A DNA stretch of 34,124 bases from an uncultured Anaerolineaceae bacterium (GCA_927443345.1 CAKMKJ010000015.1:1-34124); one strand, 5' to 3'; shown: positions 8,878 to 18,657, counted from the stretch's first letter. Numbers and translations are program-made. The notes: generated by a model not told the origin, from the sequence alone.

Positions 8878-10323
8878 TTGGAATCTGAGAATTCAAATTT
8901 ATCAGCAGAAGAACACAGATTAGTCCGCAGCGAACACTGGAATAAAGTGGCGATGAAGATGCATTCATGGCGTGGTTGGGGGGGATATTATCATAAACGG
9001 CTAAATGAAATCTATTCCACGGTGGTTCCGTCTGGTTTGAAGGTTTTGGAACTTGGATGCGGAAATGGTGAATTATTAGCTGCTCTAAATCCACTCGTTG
9101 GGGTAGGGGTCGATTTTTCGGCTGAGATGATTTCCTTGGCAAGTAAACGCCAGCCAGGTTTGCAGTTTATCCAGGCTAATGCAGAAGAGTTTTCAAGTGA
9201 AGAAAAATTTGATATTGTCATCCTTTCAGATATTCTCAATGAAGTATGGGATGTGCAGGAGCTGTTTGAGAATGTGAGAAGGCTGATAAAGCCGAACGGA
9301 CGATTATTGATCAATGTGCATAGTCGCTTATGGGAATTGCCGCTTACACTTGCGGTAAAATTACGGCTGGCAAAACCCGGATTAGGTGAAAACTGGTTAA
9401 CGGTCTCTGACGTAGAGAATTTGCTTAACCTTTCAGATTTCGAAACAATAAAATCATCACATGAGATTCTCACTCCATTTGGAATTCCGTTATTGGCGCC
9501 ATTTCTGAATAAGTTTTTGGTTCGCTTTTGGCCGTTTAATCACCTGGGATTAACCAATTTTATCGTTGCCAGACCTTCCGTAATTGCGCGTAGCCATAAA
9601 ACCCAACCAAAGGTCAGTGTTATCGTTCCGGCAAGAAATGAAGCCGGCAATATTGAAAATATATTGTCTCGCGTACCCGAGATGGGTGGGGGAACAGAGA
9701 TTGTATTTGTGGAGGGTAATTCCACCGATAATACCTGGGAGACTATTCTTGAGGGAATAAAGCAACATCCAGAAAAAAATTGCCAAAGCTGGCAGCAAAC
9801 TGGAAAGGGCAAAGGGGATGCCGACCGGCTTGGTTTTGCGAAAGCCACCGGTGAAATTCTCATGATCCTTGATGCTGATCTGACAGTTCCGCCTGAAGAT
9901 CTGCCCAGGTTCTATGATGCTCTAGTTTCTGGTAAGGGCGATTTTATCAATGGCGTTCGGCTAGTTTATCCGATGGAAGAAGAAGCCATGCGTTTTTTCA
10001 ACCTGATCGGTAACAAGTTTTTTAGCCTGGCATTCTCATGGTTGCTAGGGCAGCCAGTCAAAGACACATTGTGTGGGACGAAAGTTTTATGGAAAATAGA
10101 TTATGAACGCATTGCGAATAACCGCCATGTGTTTGGAGAGTTTGATCCCTTTGGTGATTTTGACTTGCTTTTTGGGGCCGCTCGCTTGAATTTTAAAATT
10201 ATTGATCTGCCAATTCGATATAAGGCACGTACATACGGCACAACTAACATTGAACGCTGGAAACACGGTTGGCTACTGTTGCGGATGGTGGCTTTTGCTG
10301 CCAGGCGTATCAAATTTATCTAA
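8878..10323 (+). CDS. Fusion: class I SAM methyltransferase + family 2 glycosyltransferase
   Basis: 481 residues in two domains. Residues 1-235 form a class I methyltransferase with motif I VLELGCGNGELL (56-67), the acidic ribose-binding residue in GVGVDFSAEM and the post-motif FDIVILSDILNEVWD. The preceding GWGGYYHKRLNEIY is typical of this subgroup. Residues 245-481 form a GT2 enzyme of the polyprenyl-phosphate sugar synthase lineage: VSVIVPARNEAGNIENIL, a D-x-D site in LDADLT (331-336), the LIGNKFFS helix and LCGTK. There is no membrane anchor at the C-terminus. Start: TTG at 8878 with aaggaag about 10 nt upstream; the next ATG would cut into conserved N-terminal sequence. It probably methylates and/or glycosylates a lipid-linked surface glycan; acceptors are unknown. 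The following membrane-protein gene is 16 nt away. Confidence 0.9.
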   Translation: MESENSNLSAEEHRLVRSEHWNKVAMKMHSWRGWGGYYHKRLNEIYSTVVPSGLKVLELGCGNGELLAALNPLVGVGVDFSAEMISLASKRQPGLQFIQANAEEFSSEEKFDIVILSDILNEVWDVQELFENVRRLIKPNGRLLINVHSRLWELPLTLAVKLRLAKPGLGENWLTVSDVENLLNLSDFETIKSSHEILTPFGIPLLAPFLNKFLVRFWPFNHLGLTNFIVARPSVIARSHKTQPKVSVIVPARNEAGNIENILSRVPEMGGGTEIVFVEGNSTDNTWETILEGIKQHPEKNCQSWQQTGKGKGDADRLGFAKATGEILMILDADLTVPPEDLPRFYDALVSGKGDFINGVRLVYPMEEEAMRFFNLIGNKFFSLAFSWLLGQPVKDTLCGTKVLWKIDYERIANNRHVFGEFDPFGDFDLLFGAARLNFKIIDLPIRYKARTYGTTNIERWKHGWLLLRMVAFAARRIKFI

Positions 10324-10339
10324 TGGATTAATCATCTAG

Positions 10340-12226
10340 ATGTCTTCCGTTGCGAACAAATTGCACCTCAATTTAACCATCTGGCGGACTTTGACAGCAT
10401 GCATTGCCGCGTTTATGGTATATGTGTTAATGATATGGTTTCCCATCCCTGAGGTGCTTGGGCTTTTTGTCCGTTATAACCTGGTGCTGGTCACTCTGAT
10501 CGCTCTACCTCTGATCTACCTCACATACCGCATTAAAGGGATTCTTGGTATATTTGCAGGTTTGAGTTTAACTTTGCTTCTTTTTGGACTCCCACTAAGC
10601 GGATTATGGCAGAGTGGTGCAAGCGAGCCGTTTATTATTGGCGGACTTTTGCCTTTCAGCGATGCTGCGAGTTATTATAGTGATGCGTTGCGGGTAGTTG
10701 AGGGGTATCGTTTTTCCGCTTTTTCAGCCAGAAGACCACTGTTCCCTGCTTTGCTAACTGTGTTGTTGGCAATCACCGGGCAAAACCTTGTCGTTTCCAT
10801 CGCCATTCTTGGTGCGATTATAGCTGCCATCTGCTATTTGGCGGCAAGAGAAATGCAGCGCTCTCTCGGAACATTTTGTGCATCTGTCTTTCTCTTTATT
10901 TTGTTCCTTTTCTACCGGCGGATTGCCGGTACAACCATGACCGAGAACCTTGGTCTGCCTCTGGGAGTGGCCGCTTTTACCATTCTTTGGAGTGCAGCGC
11001 GTAGAAAATATCTCTGGCAGACGGCAGTAGGATTGCTGCTCCTAACATTAGCCCTAAATGCCAGGGCAGGAACCTTTTTCATTTTACCTGCGCTGTTGCT
11101 GTGGTGTGGATTTGCATTTAGAGGTAACCGCTTATTTTCTATTCCGGCAGTTGTTATCTGCACACTGTTTGTAGCAATAGGTTTTGGGCTCAACATGTTG
11201 GTGTTTAACCTGGTGGCAGATCCGGGGGGTATGGTTTTTTCTAATTTCTCGTACACCCTTTATGGCGTAGTGGCTGGTGGTAAAGGATGGATGCAAATCC
11301 TCATTGATCACCCAGAGCTAGCCAAATTAGATGATGTCTCACGTTCAGCACAGACCTATGCGCTGGTTTTAGAAGCCTGGAAAGGCAATCCGTTTAATAT
11401 ATTTATTGGCGCATTTAAAAACTGGTTCGACTATCTCATGCCGCGTGGTGCAGGCGCTTTTGGATTTATCCGCGGCATTGAGGCAGTAAGCTGGGCTAAT
11501 TATGCCGTTCGAATCGTATTATCTATCTTTGCAGGTTGGGGGCTTGTCATTGCCTGGAAGCAGCGCAAAAAAGAACCATATTCGCTGATGTTATGGGCTG
11601 CTGCTGGCATCTTTTTATCTGTGCCGTTTGTGCCACCTAATGACTCAAACCAAATGCGGGTGTACGCTGCAACAGTGACCTTTCTACTTGCTTTCAGTAC
11701 AATTGGATTGAAATCCATTTTGGGGTTTGTGACTAAACATCAAAAAATAGATTTTCAGATTCAAGAATCAAAACCTGGTGTTGCCATAATTTTTGGTTTA
11801 ACACTGGCAACGGCAACAATCGTTGGCGTTTTACTTGTAAAAGTCATTGCGAAACCGCAAGATTTAGTACCGGTAGAATGTCCGACCGGAGAGACACAGA
11901 TGTTGGTACGGTTCACGTCAGGCAGTATGGTGAAGATTGGTGTGGAGCCTATTTCTCAACAATTTAGTGTGCCTCTTAATAGTTTTGTCGAAATCTATGA
12001 AGGTTATCCTGAAATGCATGCTGCATTGGTCCAGGCAGTGGGGGAGGGAGCCGTATTAGCCAGACCGTTGGATTTACTTTCAATGCGATATCCTTTGTTA
12101 GTGATTAACGATGACGATTTTAATAATTCGTCTGGTGTTTATGCATTATGTGCTGTCTCTTTTGAAGATGAAGAGTTAACTCGCCGGGGTTGGATGGAAG
12201 TACAGTCTTTAATGAAGATTCAATAA
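10340..12226 (+). CDS. Polytopic membrane protein, putative GT-C-like glycosyltransferase
   Basis: 628 residues with about 11-13 predicted membrane helices in the first 480 residues and a soluble C-terminal domain of roughly 130. After the first helices comes a loop with GLLPFSDAASYYSDALRVV (about 101-119), an acidic loop followed by a Y-rich amphipathic segment as in GT-C enzymes, then SARRPLFPALLTVLL. The S-D-x-x-x-Y-x-x-x-A loop supports a glycosyltransferase-like role, but I do not recognise a named family. It begins 16 nt after the methyltransferase-GT2 gene and is probably cotranscribed with it, so the two may serve the same glycan. No strong ribosome site precedes the ATG. Confidence 0.72.
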   Translation: MSSVANKLHLNLTIWRTLTACIAAFMVYVLMIWFPIPEVLGLFVRYNLVLVTLIALPLIYLTYRIKGILGIFAGLSLTLLLFGLPLSGLWQSGASEPFIIGGLLPFSDAASYYSDALRVVEGYRFSAFSARRPLFPALLTVLLAITGQNLVVSIAILGAIIAAICYLAAREMQRSLGTFCASVFLFILFLFYRRIAGTTMTENLGLPLGVAAFTILWSAARRKYLWQTAVGLLLLTLALNARAGTFFILPALLLWCGFAFRGNRLFSIPAVVICTLFVAIGFGLNMLVFNLVADPGGMVFSNFSYTLYGVVAGGKGWMQILIDHPELAKLDDVSRSAQTYALVLEAWKGNPFNIFIGAFKNWFDYLMPRGAGAFGFIRGIEAVSWANYAVRIVLSIFAGWGLVIAWKQRKKEPYSLMLWAAAGIFLSVPFVPPNDSNQMRVYAATVTFLLAFSTIGLKSILGFVTKHQKIDFQIQESKPGVAIIFGLTLATATIVGVLLVKVIAKPQDLVPVECPTGETQMLVRFTSGSMVKIGVEPISQQFSVPLNSFVEIYEGYPEMHAALVQAVGEGAVLARPLDLLSMRYPLLVINDDDFNNSSGVYALCAVSFEDEELTRRGWMEVQSLMKIQ

Positions 12227-12271
12227 ACACACTAATTATTAAAAACTATTGTGTAAATTTTAATCAAGCTG

Positions 12272-12291
12272 GAAAATCAATTATGATTTTC
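12272..12291. promoter_or_regulatory. Leader hairpin before the DUF2142 gene
   Basis: An 8-bp perfect stem gaaaatca/tgattttc with a 4-nt loop lies 28 nt upstream of the DUF2142 start. It has no T-tract. It could be a weak attenuator or chance in AT-rich DNA. Confidence 0.35.
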
Positions 12292-12319
12292 AATAAACAA
12301 AAACGGAGTAATAGAAGTT

Positions 12320-14251
12320 ATGCAAAATGAGAGAATTGATGCAAAAGAAAAGAGTATTCCGCAAAAATTATCACTCCTCTGGGAAAAAACTGTGAGCGAA
12401 ATTAGATCAACGGGGAATTCCAGTAAAAATCGTTTTGTTAACATAATATTAATCACAGGTTTTTGCTTGGGAATACTTTTTTGTATTTTTATCCCTTATG
12501 GAGCGGGATTTGATGAAGAACATCATATAATGCGAATTTATGATATATCTGGTTTTAACATCATGCCAAACCAGGAACCAGGAAACAAAACAATTGGGTT
12601 TTCGGAATTTTTTACACTTTCATATCAAAGACGTTATTTTCAATCATCCGCTATCGATTTGTTTAACAAAGATAACTTCTTAACTAAAGCCAATTATGAC
12701 AGCATGGCAATCACAAAAACGCGTTCAGATTATTCGCCGATATTATTTTTACCACAAGCATTTGTAACAGGCATTATCTGGCGATTGTTTGATATCCCGA
12801 TAATTCCTGGAGTGATGATTCTAAGGCTAACGGGTTTTTTGATATATTTTCTGATGGTTAGTTTGGCAATTCGGTTTATTCCAGTAGGAAAATGGGTTCT
12901 GGCGGTTTTGGCCTTTTCACCAACCGCCTTATTTCAAGCTGCTACGATAAATGCGGATGTATTCACTAATGGCGTCTGTTTTTTCTTTATTGGTTATGTG
13001 TTACATCTTGTAGTTAATGACGAAAAAGTAATTTCCCCTAATGAATTGTGGTTATTAATACTTGCAACTTTGTTGATAGGTTTTGCCAAACCGACAATTT
13101 CTAGCTTGGCACTATTATTGCTGATCATTCCAAAGAAGAAATTAGGATCCAAGAAAAACACAATACTAATTTTTGTCATAGCAGTTATTTCAATTATTAT
13201 TAATATGGGTTGGACAGTCTTGGTAAATGAAAGTGTGAAAATTGGTAATATAGATTCTGGGGTTTTGAACCCAGATGTTAATCTTTTCGAAAAATTTAAT
13301 CTAATTTTTGAAAACCCATTTGATTTTGTTTCGCTATTTTTTAGTGGAATTTTTCCGTCATTTATTCCTCGTTACCAGGCATGGGTTGGAGTATATGGAT
13401 ATTGGGTAGGAACTGTACCAGGAGTTATTTACTGGCTATATCCGATTCTTGTACTATCAGCGGTTTTGGCTGACTCTCATTCGACTAGGTATGACAAGAA
13501 AACTGTTATTTGGCTATTAGTAACCTTTTTTATTTGTGCATTTGGAATTAGCGCGTTAAACACTGGACTTATAGCGGTTTCTATTTTAGCTGGGACTGAT
13601 AGATCAATACTCGACAGTCAAGGTCGTTACTTTGTGCCTTATATGCCTTTATTAGTTATTGCATTAGGAAGTTTAATAAAAACTAAATTCCGTGATTTGT
13701 TTTGGCCACGTTGGCTTGCCATAGCATTGTTTGTTACAATTTCTGGGTTCTATACATTTGGATTATTTACTACTTATTACTCGGATTGTGGCTACGAATA
13801 TTTTGTGGGGAGTAATTGTAGAATGCCTAAGTACAAAAACTTGGAGATTGCCGACGCTCCTGTTGTTTCCCTATATCAAGAAAATTCTATAAATCAGTCA
13901 TTTATAAATACTTGCAGAGAAATCGAAAACGTACAAATTTATGTAAAATCAACGAATTCAAAGAATGGAATGATTCAGGTATCTCTGATTAATAAGGATA
14001 ATTCTGAATTATTGACCTCACACCTATTTGATATTGAAAACTTAAATAATCAATCATTTTTGACTCTCCCATACAGCGGTTTAGTCGATAAAGGTTCTGA
14101 ATATGTGATTGATTTGAAAGCAACTGATCTGGATAAATCCACGGGTGTTGATTTAGGTATTCGCCCTGAAAATGTCTATGAAGGTTCTCTGATGATAGAC
14201 GATCAATTATCTGATGGGGATCTAATATTTTTCTATACTTGTAGAAAGTGA
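12320..14251 (+). CDS. DUF2142 family membrane protein (complete)
   Basis: 643 residues. A cytoplasmic N-terminus of about 38 residues precedes the first helix. GAGFDEEHHIMRIY (61-74) is the D-E-x-H-x-x-R loop typical of DUF2142. Ten or so more helices follow, with NADVFTNG (211-218) and SQGRYFVPYMPLL (433-445). From about 485 an exported domain begins with C490 and C500 (CGYEYFVGSNC), then C532 and C641. The truncated gene at the left edge repeats this tail with identical 10- and 32-residue cysteine spacing. DUF2142 members are associated with surface polysaccharide synthesis and are related to GT-C transferases. GGAG at 12305-12308 is the ribosome site, 11 nt from the ATG. The 93-bp gap before it may hold its own promoter. 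Confidence 0.88.
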   Translation: MQNERIDAKEKSIPQKLSLLWEKTVSEIRSTGNSSKNRFVNIILITGFCLGILFCIFIPYGAGFDEEHHIMRIYDISGFNIMPNQEPGNKTIGFSEFFTLSYQRRYFQSSAIDLFNKDNFLTKANYDSMAITKTRSDYSPILFLPQAFVTGIIWRLFDIPIIPGVMILRLTGFLIYFLMVSLAIRFIPVGKWVLAVLAFSPTALFQAATINADVFTNGVCFFFIGYVLHLVVNDEKVISPNELWLLILATLLIGFAKPTISSLALLLLIIPKKKLGSKKNTILIFVIAVISIIINMGWTVLVNESVKIGNIDSGVLNPDVNLFEKFNLIFENPFDFVSLFFSGIFPSFIPRYQAWVGVYGYWVGTVPGVIYWLYPILVLSAVLADSHSTRYDKKTVIWLLVTFFICAFGISALNTGLIAVSILAGTDRSILDSQGRYFVPYMPLLVIALGSLIKTKFRDLFWPRWLAIALFVTISGFYTFGLFTTYYSDCGYEYFVGSNCRMPKYKNLEIADAPVVSLYQENSINQSFINTCREIENVQIYVKSTNSKNGMIQVSLINKDNSELLTSHLFDIENLNNQSFLTLPYSGLVDKGSEYVIDLKATDLDKSTGVDLGIRPENVYEGSLMIDDQLSDGDLIFFYTCRK

Positions 14252-14963
14252 CGGTGAATACTTGGATGTAACGATTCTGGTCAGATCTTAAGGAAAACCA
14301 AAATTATTGAAGTTTGTGGATCTTTGTGGAATATATAGATACTCTGAAAAACTATTTTGAATACTCTTATAAATGTTTAGGCTTGACGACAATCATTTTG
14401 CTTAGTTATTGGAAATATTTAGGTAAGTATTGATATTTGATATTTATAACTTCTGATTAGTTTAAATAATCAGAAGTAATGTCGAAGATGAGTTCAGAAA
14501 ACCCAAATTAACCTTCCGATTATTAAAGTAAACCAGTAAGGTGTTTTCCTTCTTCTGATTTTGCATGAATGGACTTCAAAAACCTGCACAGAATCGGAGT
14601 TTATTTGATAGTTAAGAGATAGCCTTAGATATACTTCTTCAATCACTTGACACCTGAGACTATATCATGGACAACATATACTCTCAACTATAACCGGATA
14701 ATTTTTAAAAGTAACTCACTTTCTGGAGAGCCTAAATATGAACCGTTTGTACTAATTTTGATTATGGAAATTTATCAAATCACTTATGATTAAGATGCTA
14801 GTTACATATTTACTCCACATAGAAAAAGATTTCTAAAATTTGTTTTTTTTTTGATATGGTGTTTTAGAGTGTTATGGAAAAATTATTTTTGTGTAAAAGT
14901 CAGCAGTATAAGGGTATAATTCTAAAAATATTTTTCAAATTCAGAGAAAACAGTAAATTAATT
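14252..14963. other. AT-rich spacer without recognisable gene
   Basis: About 700 bp of AT-rich DNA with stop codons in all frames. It contains one strong hairpin (14449-14477, separate entry). A plausible promoter for the downstream GT2 gene has TATAAT at 14915-14920, with TTGTGT at 14889-14894 and a 20-nt spacer. I see no RNA gene or IS fragment I can name. Confidence 0.5.
14449..14477. terminator. 11-bp perfect hairpin in spacer after DUF2142 gene
   Basis: acttctgatta (14449-14459) and its exact complement (14467-14477) with loop gtttaaa, about 200 nt after the DUF2142 stop codon. There is no T-tract on either side, so termination is uncertain; it may be a repeat or IS scar. Confidence 0.4.
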
Positions 14964-15686
14964 ATGAAACTTTCTATAATCGTCCCCTGCTACAATGAAA
15001 AAAATACCATCTCGAAAATCGTCAAAGCAGTAAATGACTCTTGTAATTATGAAAAAGAAATCATCATTGTGGATGATTGTTCTAATGATGGAACACAAGA
15101 TATATTACGAAATGAAATAACAAATATTGTTGACCGAATAATTTATCATGAGAAGAACCATGGAAAGGGTGCGGCTCTTAGAACTGGAATTTCTTATGCC
15201 ACAGGTGACATAATTGTGATTCAGGATGCTGACCTTGAATACGATCCTCAAGAATATCCTATTTTGGTAAACCCGATAATTGAGAACAAGGCAGATGTCG
15301 TTTTTGGCTCCAGGTTTATGGGAGGCAGGCCTCATCGCGTTCTTTACTACTGGCATAGTGTTGGAAATAAGTTTTTAACCCTTGTATCAAACATGTTCAC
15401 CAATTTAAATCTTACGGATATGGAAACTTGTTACAAAGTATTCAGAAAAGAGATTATTCAATCCATCACCATCGAAGAAAATCGATTTGGGTTTGAACCC
15501 GAAATTACCGCAAAGATCGCCAAACTCAATTGCCGAATTTTTGAAGTTGGAATTTCATATAATGGCCGAAAATATGAAGATGGCAAGAAAATTGGTTGGA
15601 AAGATGGGGTTAGAACACTTTATTGTATTTTGAAATATAATTTATTTCGATCACGTGCAATAAACCCAGCTTTTATAAAAAAATAA
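14964..15686 (+). CDS. Family 2 glycosyltransferase, polyprenyl-phosphate sugar synthase type
   Basis: I start it at ATG 14964 (240 residues). There [16 protein letters not shown] is the canonical GT2 N-terminus, and the candidate -10 at 14915-14920 lies inside the longer frame that opens at 14874. Motifs: [12 protein letters not shown] (33-44), [10 protein letters not shown] (66-75), [11 protein letters not shown] with D-x-D at 88-90, and GSRF; a late [15 protein letters not shown] completes the DPM1/DpgS-like fold. There is no C-terminal membrane anchor. These enzymes move a sugar from a nucleotide onto polyprenyl phosphate on the cytosolic face, making the donor for GT-C transferases. The two membrane-protein genes directly downstream (4-nt gap, then overlap) are the likely partners. 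Confidence 0.92.
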   Translation: MKLSIIVPCYNEKNTISKIVKAVNDSCNYEKEIIIVDDCSNDGTQDILRNEITNIVDRIIYHEKNHGKGAALRTGISYATGDIIVIQDADLEYDPQEYPILVNPIIENKADVVFGSRFMGGRPHRVLYYWHSVGNKFLTLVSNMFTNLNLTDMETCYKVFRKEIIQSITIEENRFGFEPEITAKIAKLNCRIFEVGISYNGRKYEDGKKIGWKDGVRTLYCILKYNLFRSRAINPAFIKK

Positions 15687-15690
15687 GATT

Positions 15691-16266
15691 ATGGCTAACT
15701 CGCTAAAAAACATATACTTTAGATTTCAAAATCGTATCAACTTGATATTAATTTTTCTTCTTGTTGTTGTTTTTGCTTTTTTTGCATGGCAACTGGAGAA
15801 TAGAGTATATGCAATTTTCATTCTATCATTCTATATTGTTGCCTTGTTTTTCAAACAAAGGCTTCACTTTGAACTAATCATTGTGCCTATAATTCTTTTT
15901 TTTATATTTAATACTCTGACTCTTGAAGCATTGTTATTACTTAAAAAATCTGATTTACCTTCGATTCAACATCCCAAAGCTGAATTATCAAATCTTTTTA
16001 CTCCTCATTCTGGCCAAGGCGTCTTACCTTCAAAAGTTCTCGATATGATTTCGATATTAAATAAGAATGATGTTGAAACATATAAATTATCAGAAAAATT
16101 TTCATCAGATATAGTCATTTATCAGCGAATCGTTGAAGGCGCATGGCCGATTAAACCAGACAATAATTCGGCTTTTACTTTAATCGCAATCGACGAGATG
16201 GATAAATACAAAGATTGCATAACCATCGATGAAATAGAGGATGTAGTTCTTGTTAACTGTCGTTAA
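15691..16266 (+). CDS. Small membrane-anchored protein of unknown function
   Basis: 191 residues. Three hydrophobic helices (about 14-33, 38-54, 58-82) are followed by a polar domain of about 105 residues that is probably exported, containing DIVIYQRIVEGAWPIKPDNN. I do not recognise a family. It starts 4 nt after the GT2 stop without its own ribosome site, and its 3' end overlaps the next gene by 17 nt, so the three genes form a tightly coupled operon. A role as accessory or sensor subunit of the adjacent glycosyltransferase pair is plausible but unproven. Confidence 0.72.
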   Translation: MANSLKNIYFRFQNRINLILIFLLVVVFAFFAWQLENRVYAIFILSFYIVALFFKQRLHFELIIVPIILFFIFNTLTLEALLLLKKSDLPSIQHPKAELSNLFTPHSGQGVLPSKVLDMISILNKNDVETYKLSEKFSSDIVIYQRIVEGAWPIKPDNNSAFTLIAIDEMDKYKDCITIDEIEDVVLVNCR

Positions 16267-17629
16267 TGCACTTTCTTTATTTTTACTCATCTCCCTGGGA
16301 CTATTCTATTTTCTGGGTTTAGGATGGTTGGTTATTGGGCCAATATTTCATGGCAGTTTAATCAAGCGTAAAAATAATGATTCTCGTTTTATTGAGTTAC
16401 CGATAATTTTCATCAGTGGATTAATCATTAATTACGGGATCGTTTTACTTGTTCAATCTTTGAAGATAAGTTTTATCATTTGCTGTATTTTAGCAATTAT
16501 TGGTTCTTTTTTTTATTCTGCAATGTTGTTCAAAACGTTAAAACAAAAGCCACTTTCACACAATTCGATCCTGAAAATGTTTGGGGTTTTCTTGGTTTGT
16601 GGACTCTTTTTAGGACCAATCCTGTTTATACCATTGATGGAATGGGATGCACGATCGATATGGTTTTTCCATGCAAAGATGATTTTCAGCGCAGGTACTT
16701 TTAGTCAATTAACAGGATGGCAGAATCCGGCGGTGATTGATTTTTCACATGCTGATTATCCAAATCTTTTGCCAACAATGGCTGCACAAATATCATATGT
16801 GATGGGCTTTTGGAATGAATATCTGCCAAAGCTTTCATTATTCTTTCTCTTGGTTCCTGCGGTTTCTTTATTATTTACATTTACAAAACGCTCAATTAGT
16901 TTTCTTTTTTTGATAATCATTATTGTTTTTAGTTTTTCACCTAAATTATGGGATGGTCATATGGATGGCTACCTGGCTTTATATTTTGCCATCTCTATGC
17001 TTCTATTGGGAAGATATTATAAATATTCAAAAACCATTGACTTGTTCTCAAGTCTTATTTTCTTGTTGGTTCTTCTCTATTTTAAAAATGAAGGAAATTT
17101 GGCACTAATTTCAGGATTCAGTTCTGTATTGTTTGTAATTCTCTTTAAGAAAAAAAGTATTTGCTTGCATTTATTAGTTAGAAAATATTGGAAATATGTG
17201 GCCTTCTTAATTGTGTTGTTATTGCCCTTTGGAATATGGAATATTTATAAACATCAATGGGGTTTATCCAATGATTTAGGAATAGGAACTAATCAATCTA
17301 TTGAACAATTATTGATTCGATTAAATGACGGTTCTTTTAAAATAATCCTTGAAAATGTTTATGGGCAGCTTCAAAATAGCTTTATGCTCTTAGGATTTTT
17401 AATCATTGCTTCGTTGTTATTTTTGAATAAATTGGACAAAGAGATTCTTCCCCCATTAATTGCGGCTGGAATTTATTGTCTTGGTATGATATCAATTTAT
17501 CTCATAACCCCATTAAATTTAGTAAACCATTTAAATGATTCGGTATTTCGAACCATGCTTTCAGTAACTGCTTGTATATATATTGCTTGTTATTACCAAG
17601 TTGTGTCTTTGGAAAATCACGAAAAATGA
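16250..17629 (+). CDS. Polytopic membrane protein, GT-C-like glycosyltransferase
   Basis: 459 residues, mostly hydrophobic, about 11 helices. The key loop reads MEWDARSIWFFHAKMIF (130-146), followed by HADYPNLLP (168-175 region), then LWDGHMDGYLALYF. The W-D-x-x-S-x-W plus Y-P arrangement recurs in the 680-residue protein at 31588-33630 (KWDEFSYWG then NNYPPF), so the two belong to one family; the loop acid is the probable catalytic residue as in other GT-C enzymes. The start is TTG at 16250, with gagga at 16237-16241 inside the preceding gene, giving a 17-nt overlap. It probably uses the lipid-linked sugar made by the GT2 two genes upstream. Confidence 0.75.
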   Translation: MLTVVNALSLFLLISLGLFYFLGLGWLVIGPIFHGSLIKRKNNDSRFIELPIIFISGLIINYGIVLLVQSLKISFIICCILAIIGSFFYSAMLFKTLKQKPLSHNSILKMFGVFLVCGLFLGPILFIPLMEWDARSIWFFHAKMIFSAGTFSQLTGWQNPAVIDFSHADYPNLLPTMAAQISYVMGFWNEYLPKLSLFFLLVPAVSLLFTFTKRSISFLFLIIIIVFSFSPKLWDGHMDGYLALYFAISMLLLGRYYKYSKTIDLFSSLIFLLVLLYFKNEGNLALISGFSSVLFVILFKKKSICLHLLVRKYWKYVAFLIVLLLPFGIWNIYKHQWGLSNDLGIGTNQSIEQLLIRLNDGSFKIILENVYGQLQNSFMLLGFLIIASLLFLNKLDKEILPPLIAAGIYCLGMISIYLITPLNLVNHLNDSVFRTMLSVTACIYIACYYQVVSLENHEK

Positions 17630-18657
17630 CTTGGTTTTAGCCGACACAAAGTACCGGTAAGTTTTTTGAGAATGATAGTATTTGCGCACTAAATCGGTGT
17701 TATTTTACAAAATATTTGTAATGACACAGCTTGGAGTGCTGACACCCTGCTCTTCCAATTGCGGATGTAGTTATTCTTTAATGGAGGAAGAGCATGTTTG
17801 AGTGTGATTGCAAAGTATCCTTGTGACGAAAATTTTGATCAAATTCCTTTGCCAGCCTACCTCTACCCTTCCATACTGGATGTAATAAACTAACAGCTTT
17901 CCAAGTATTTTCAAAATAAACGCGGATTTTTTGATTTAGCTGAATGATTTATATAAAATTCGAAGGTAATTACTTAGTTATTAACTTTATTAATTGGTTA
18001 GTATGATCTTTGAACTTATATAAGAATTGTTCATATTTATTGTGGAAAATTGACTACGCGCAATAACTCTTTGTGTTTTTTATCAGTCAAAGTGATCATC
18101 AAATAAATCGACCTCCCATATTATTCAAGCATCGCCGACAATTGCGCCCATGTTTGCTTGAATTTGCTGCGTTAGACGCAGAGTGACCTGGCTTGTAGAT
18201 TAACGAGCTGAACGATATTATGAACAATACTATTCTGGCGATACAGATAACCAAAAGAAAAATGAGTAACTTGATTATCTGGCATGCCACCAATTCTGTT
18301 CGCCGCTGCAGTTATCTCTGTTTACTTGACCAGATCTCTAATCTTCCTGGACTCATCCCTTCACCCCCACCCTTAACATGACTTCAATGCCATTCGGCTT
18401 ACCAGTGAATTCTCAGTTTTTTAAATAAATTATTCATTATTTTTTCCTCATCAACATAAACAAAAAACTCGTGCATAGATTAATTAACGACGATGGTCAG
18501 GATTAGCATCGGAAATCGTGCTTCAGCTATTGTCCCACTGCTATCAAATAGGGTATTACGCCCGCAAAAACATTGGTTGCCTAAAAGAGCTATGAACCCA
18601 CTGGCATCGAATGCCGGTTATGCTGCTTTCAGCGCAGAATTCTTCATCGAAAAACAC
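17630..18657. other. ~1 kb spacer without recognisable gene
   Basis: No frame shows family similarity. Two short open frames (minus 18099-18293, plus 18493-18726) lack ribosome sites and recognisable motifs. A 9-bp inverted repeat, tgctcttcc/ggaagagca (17748-17756, 17786-17794), is the only notable structure. It lies between two convergent membrane-protein genes, so no promoter is required. It looks like decayed intergenic DNA. Confidence 0.5.

Noticed and set aside
14874-14963. 30-codon N-terminal extension of the GT2 gene
   Set aside because: The extension is not part of the GT2 fold, lacks a ribosome site and contains the likely -10 element; ATG 14964 gives the canonical start.
18099-18293. 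64-codon minus-strand open frame
   Set aside because: No ribosome site, no family similarity and spacer-like surroundings.
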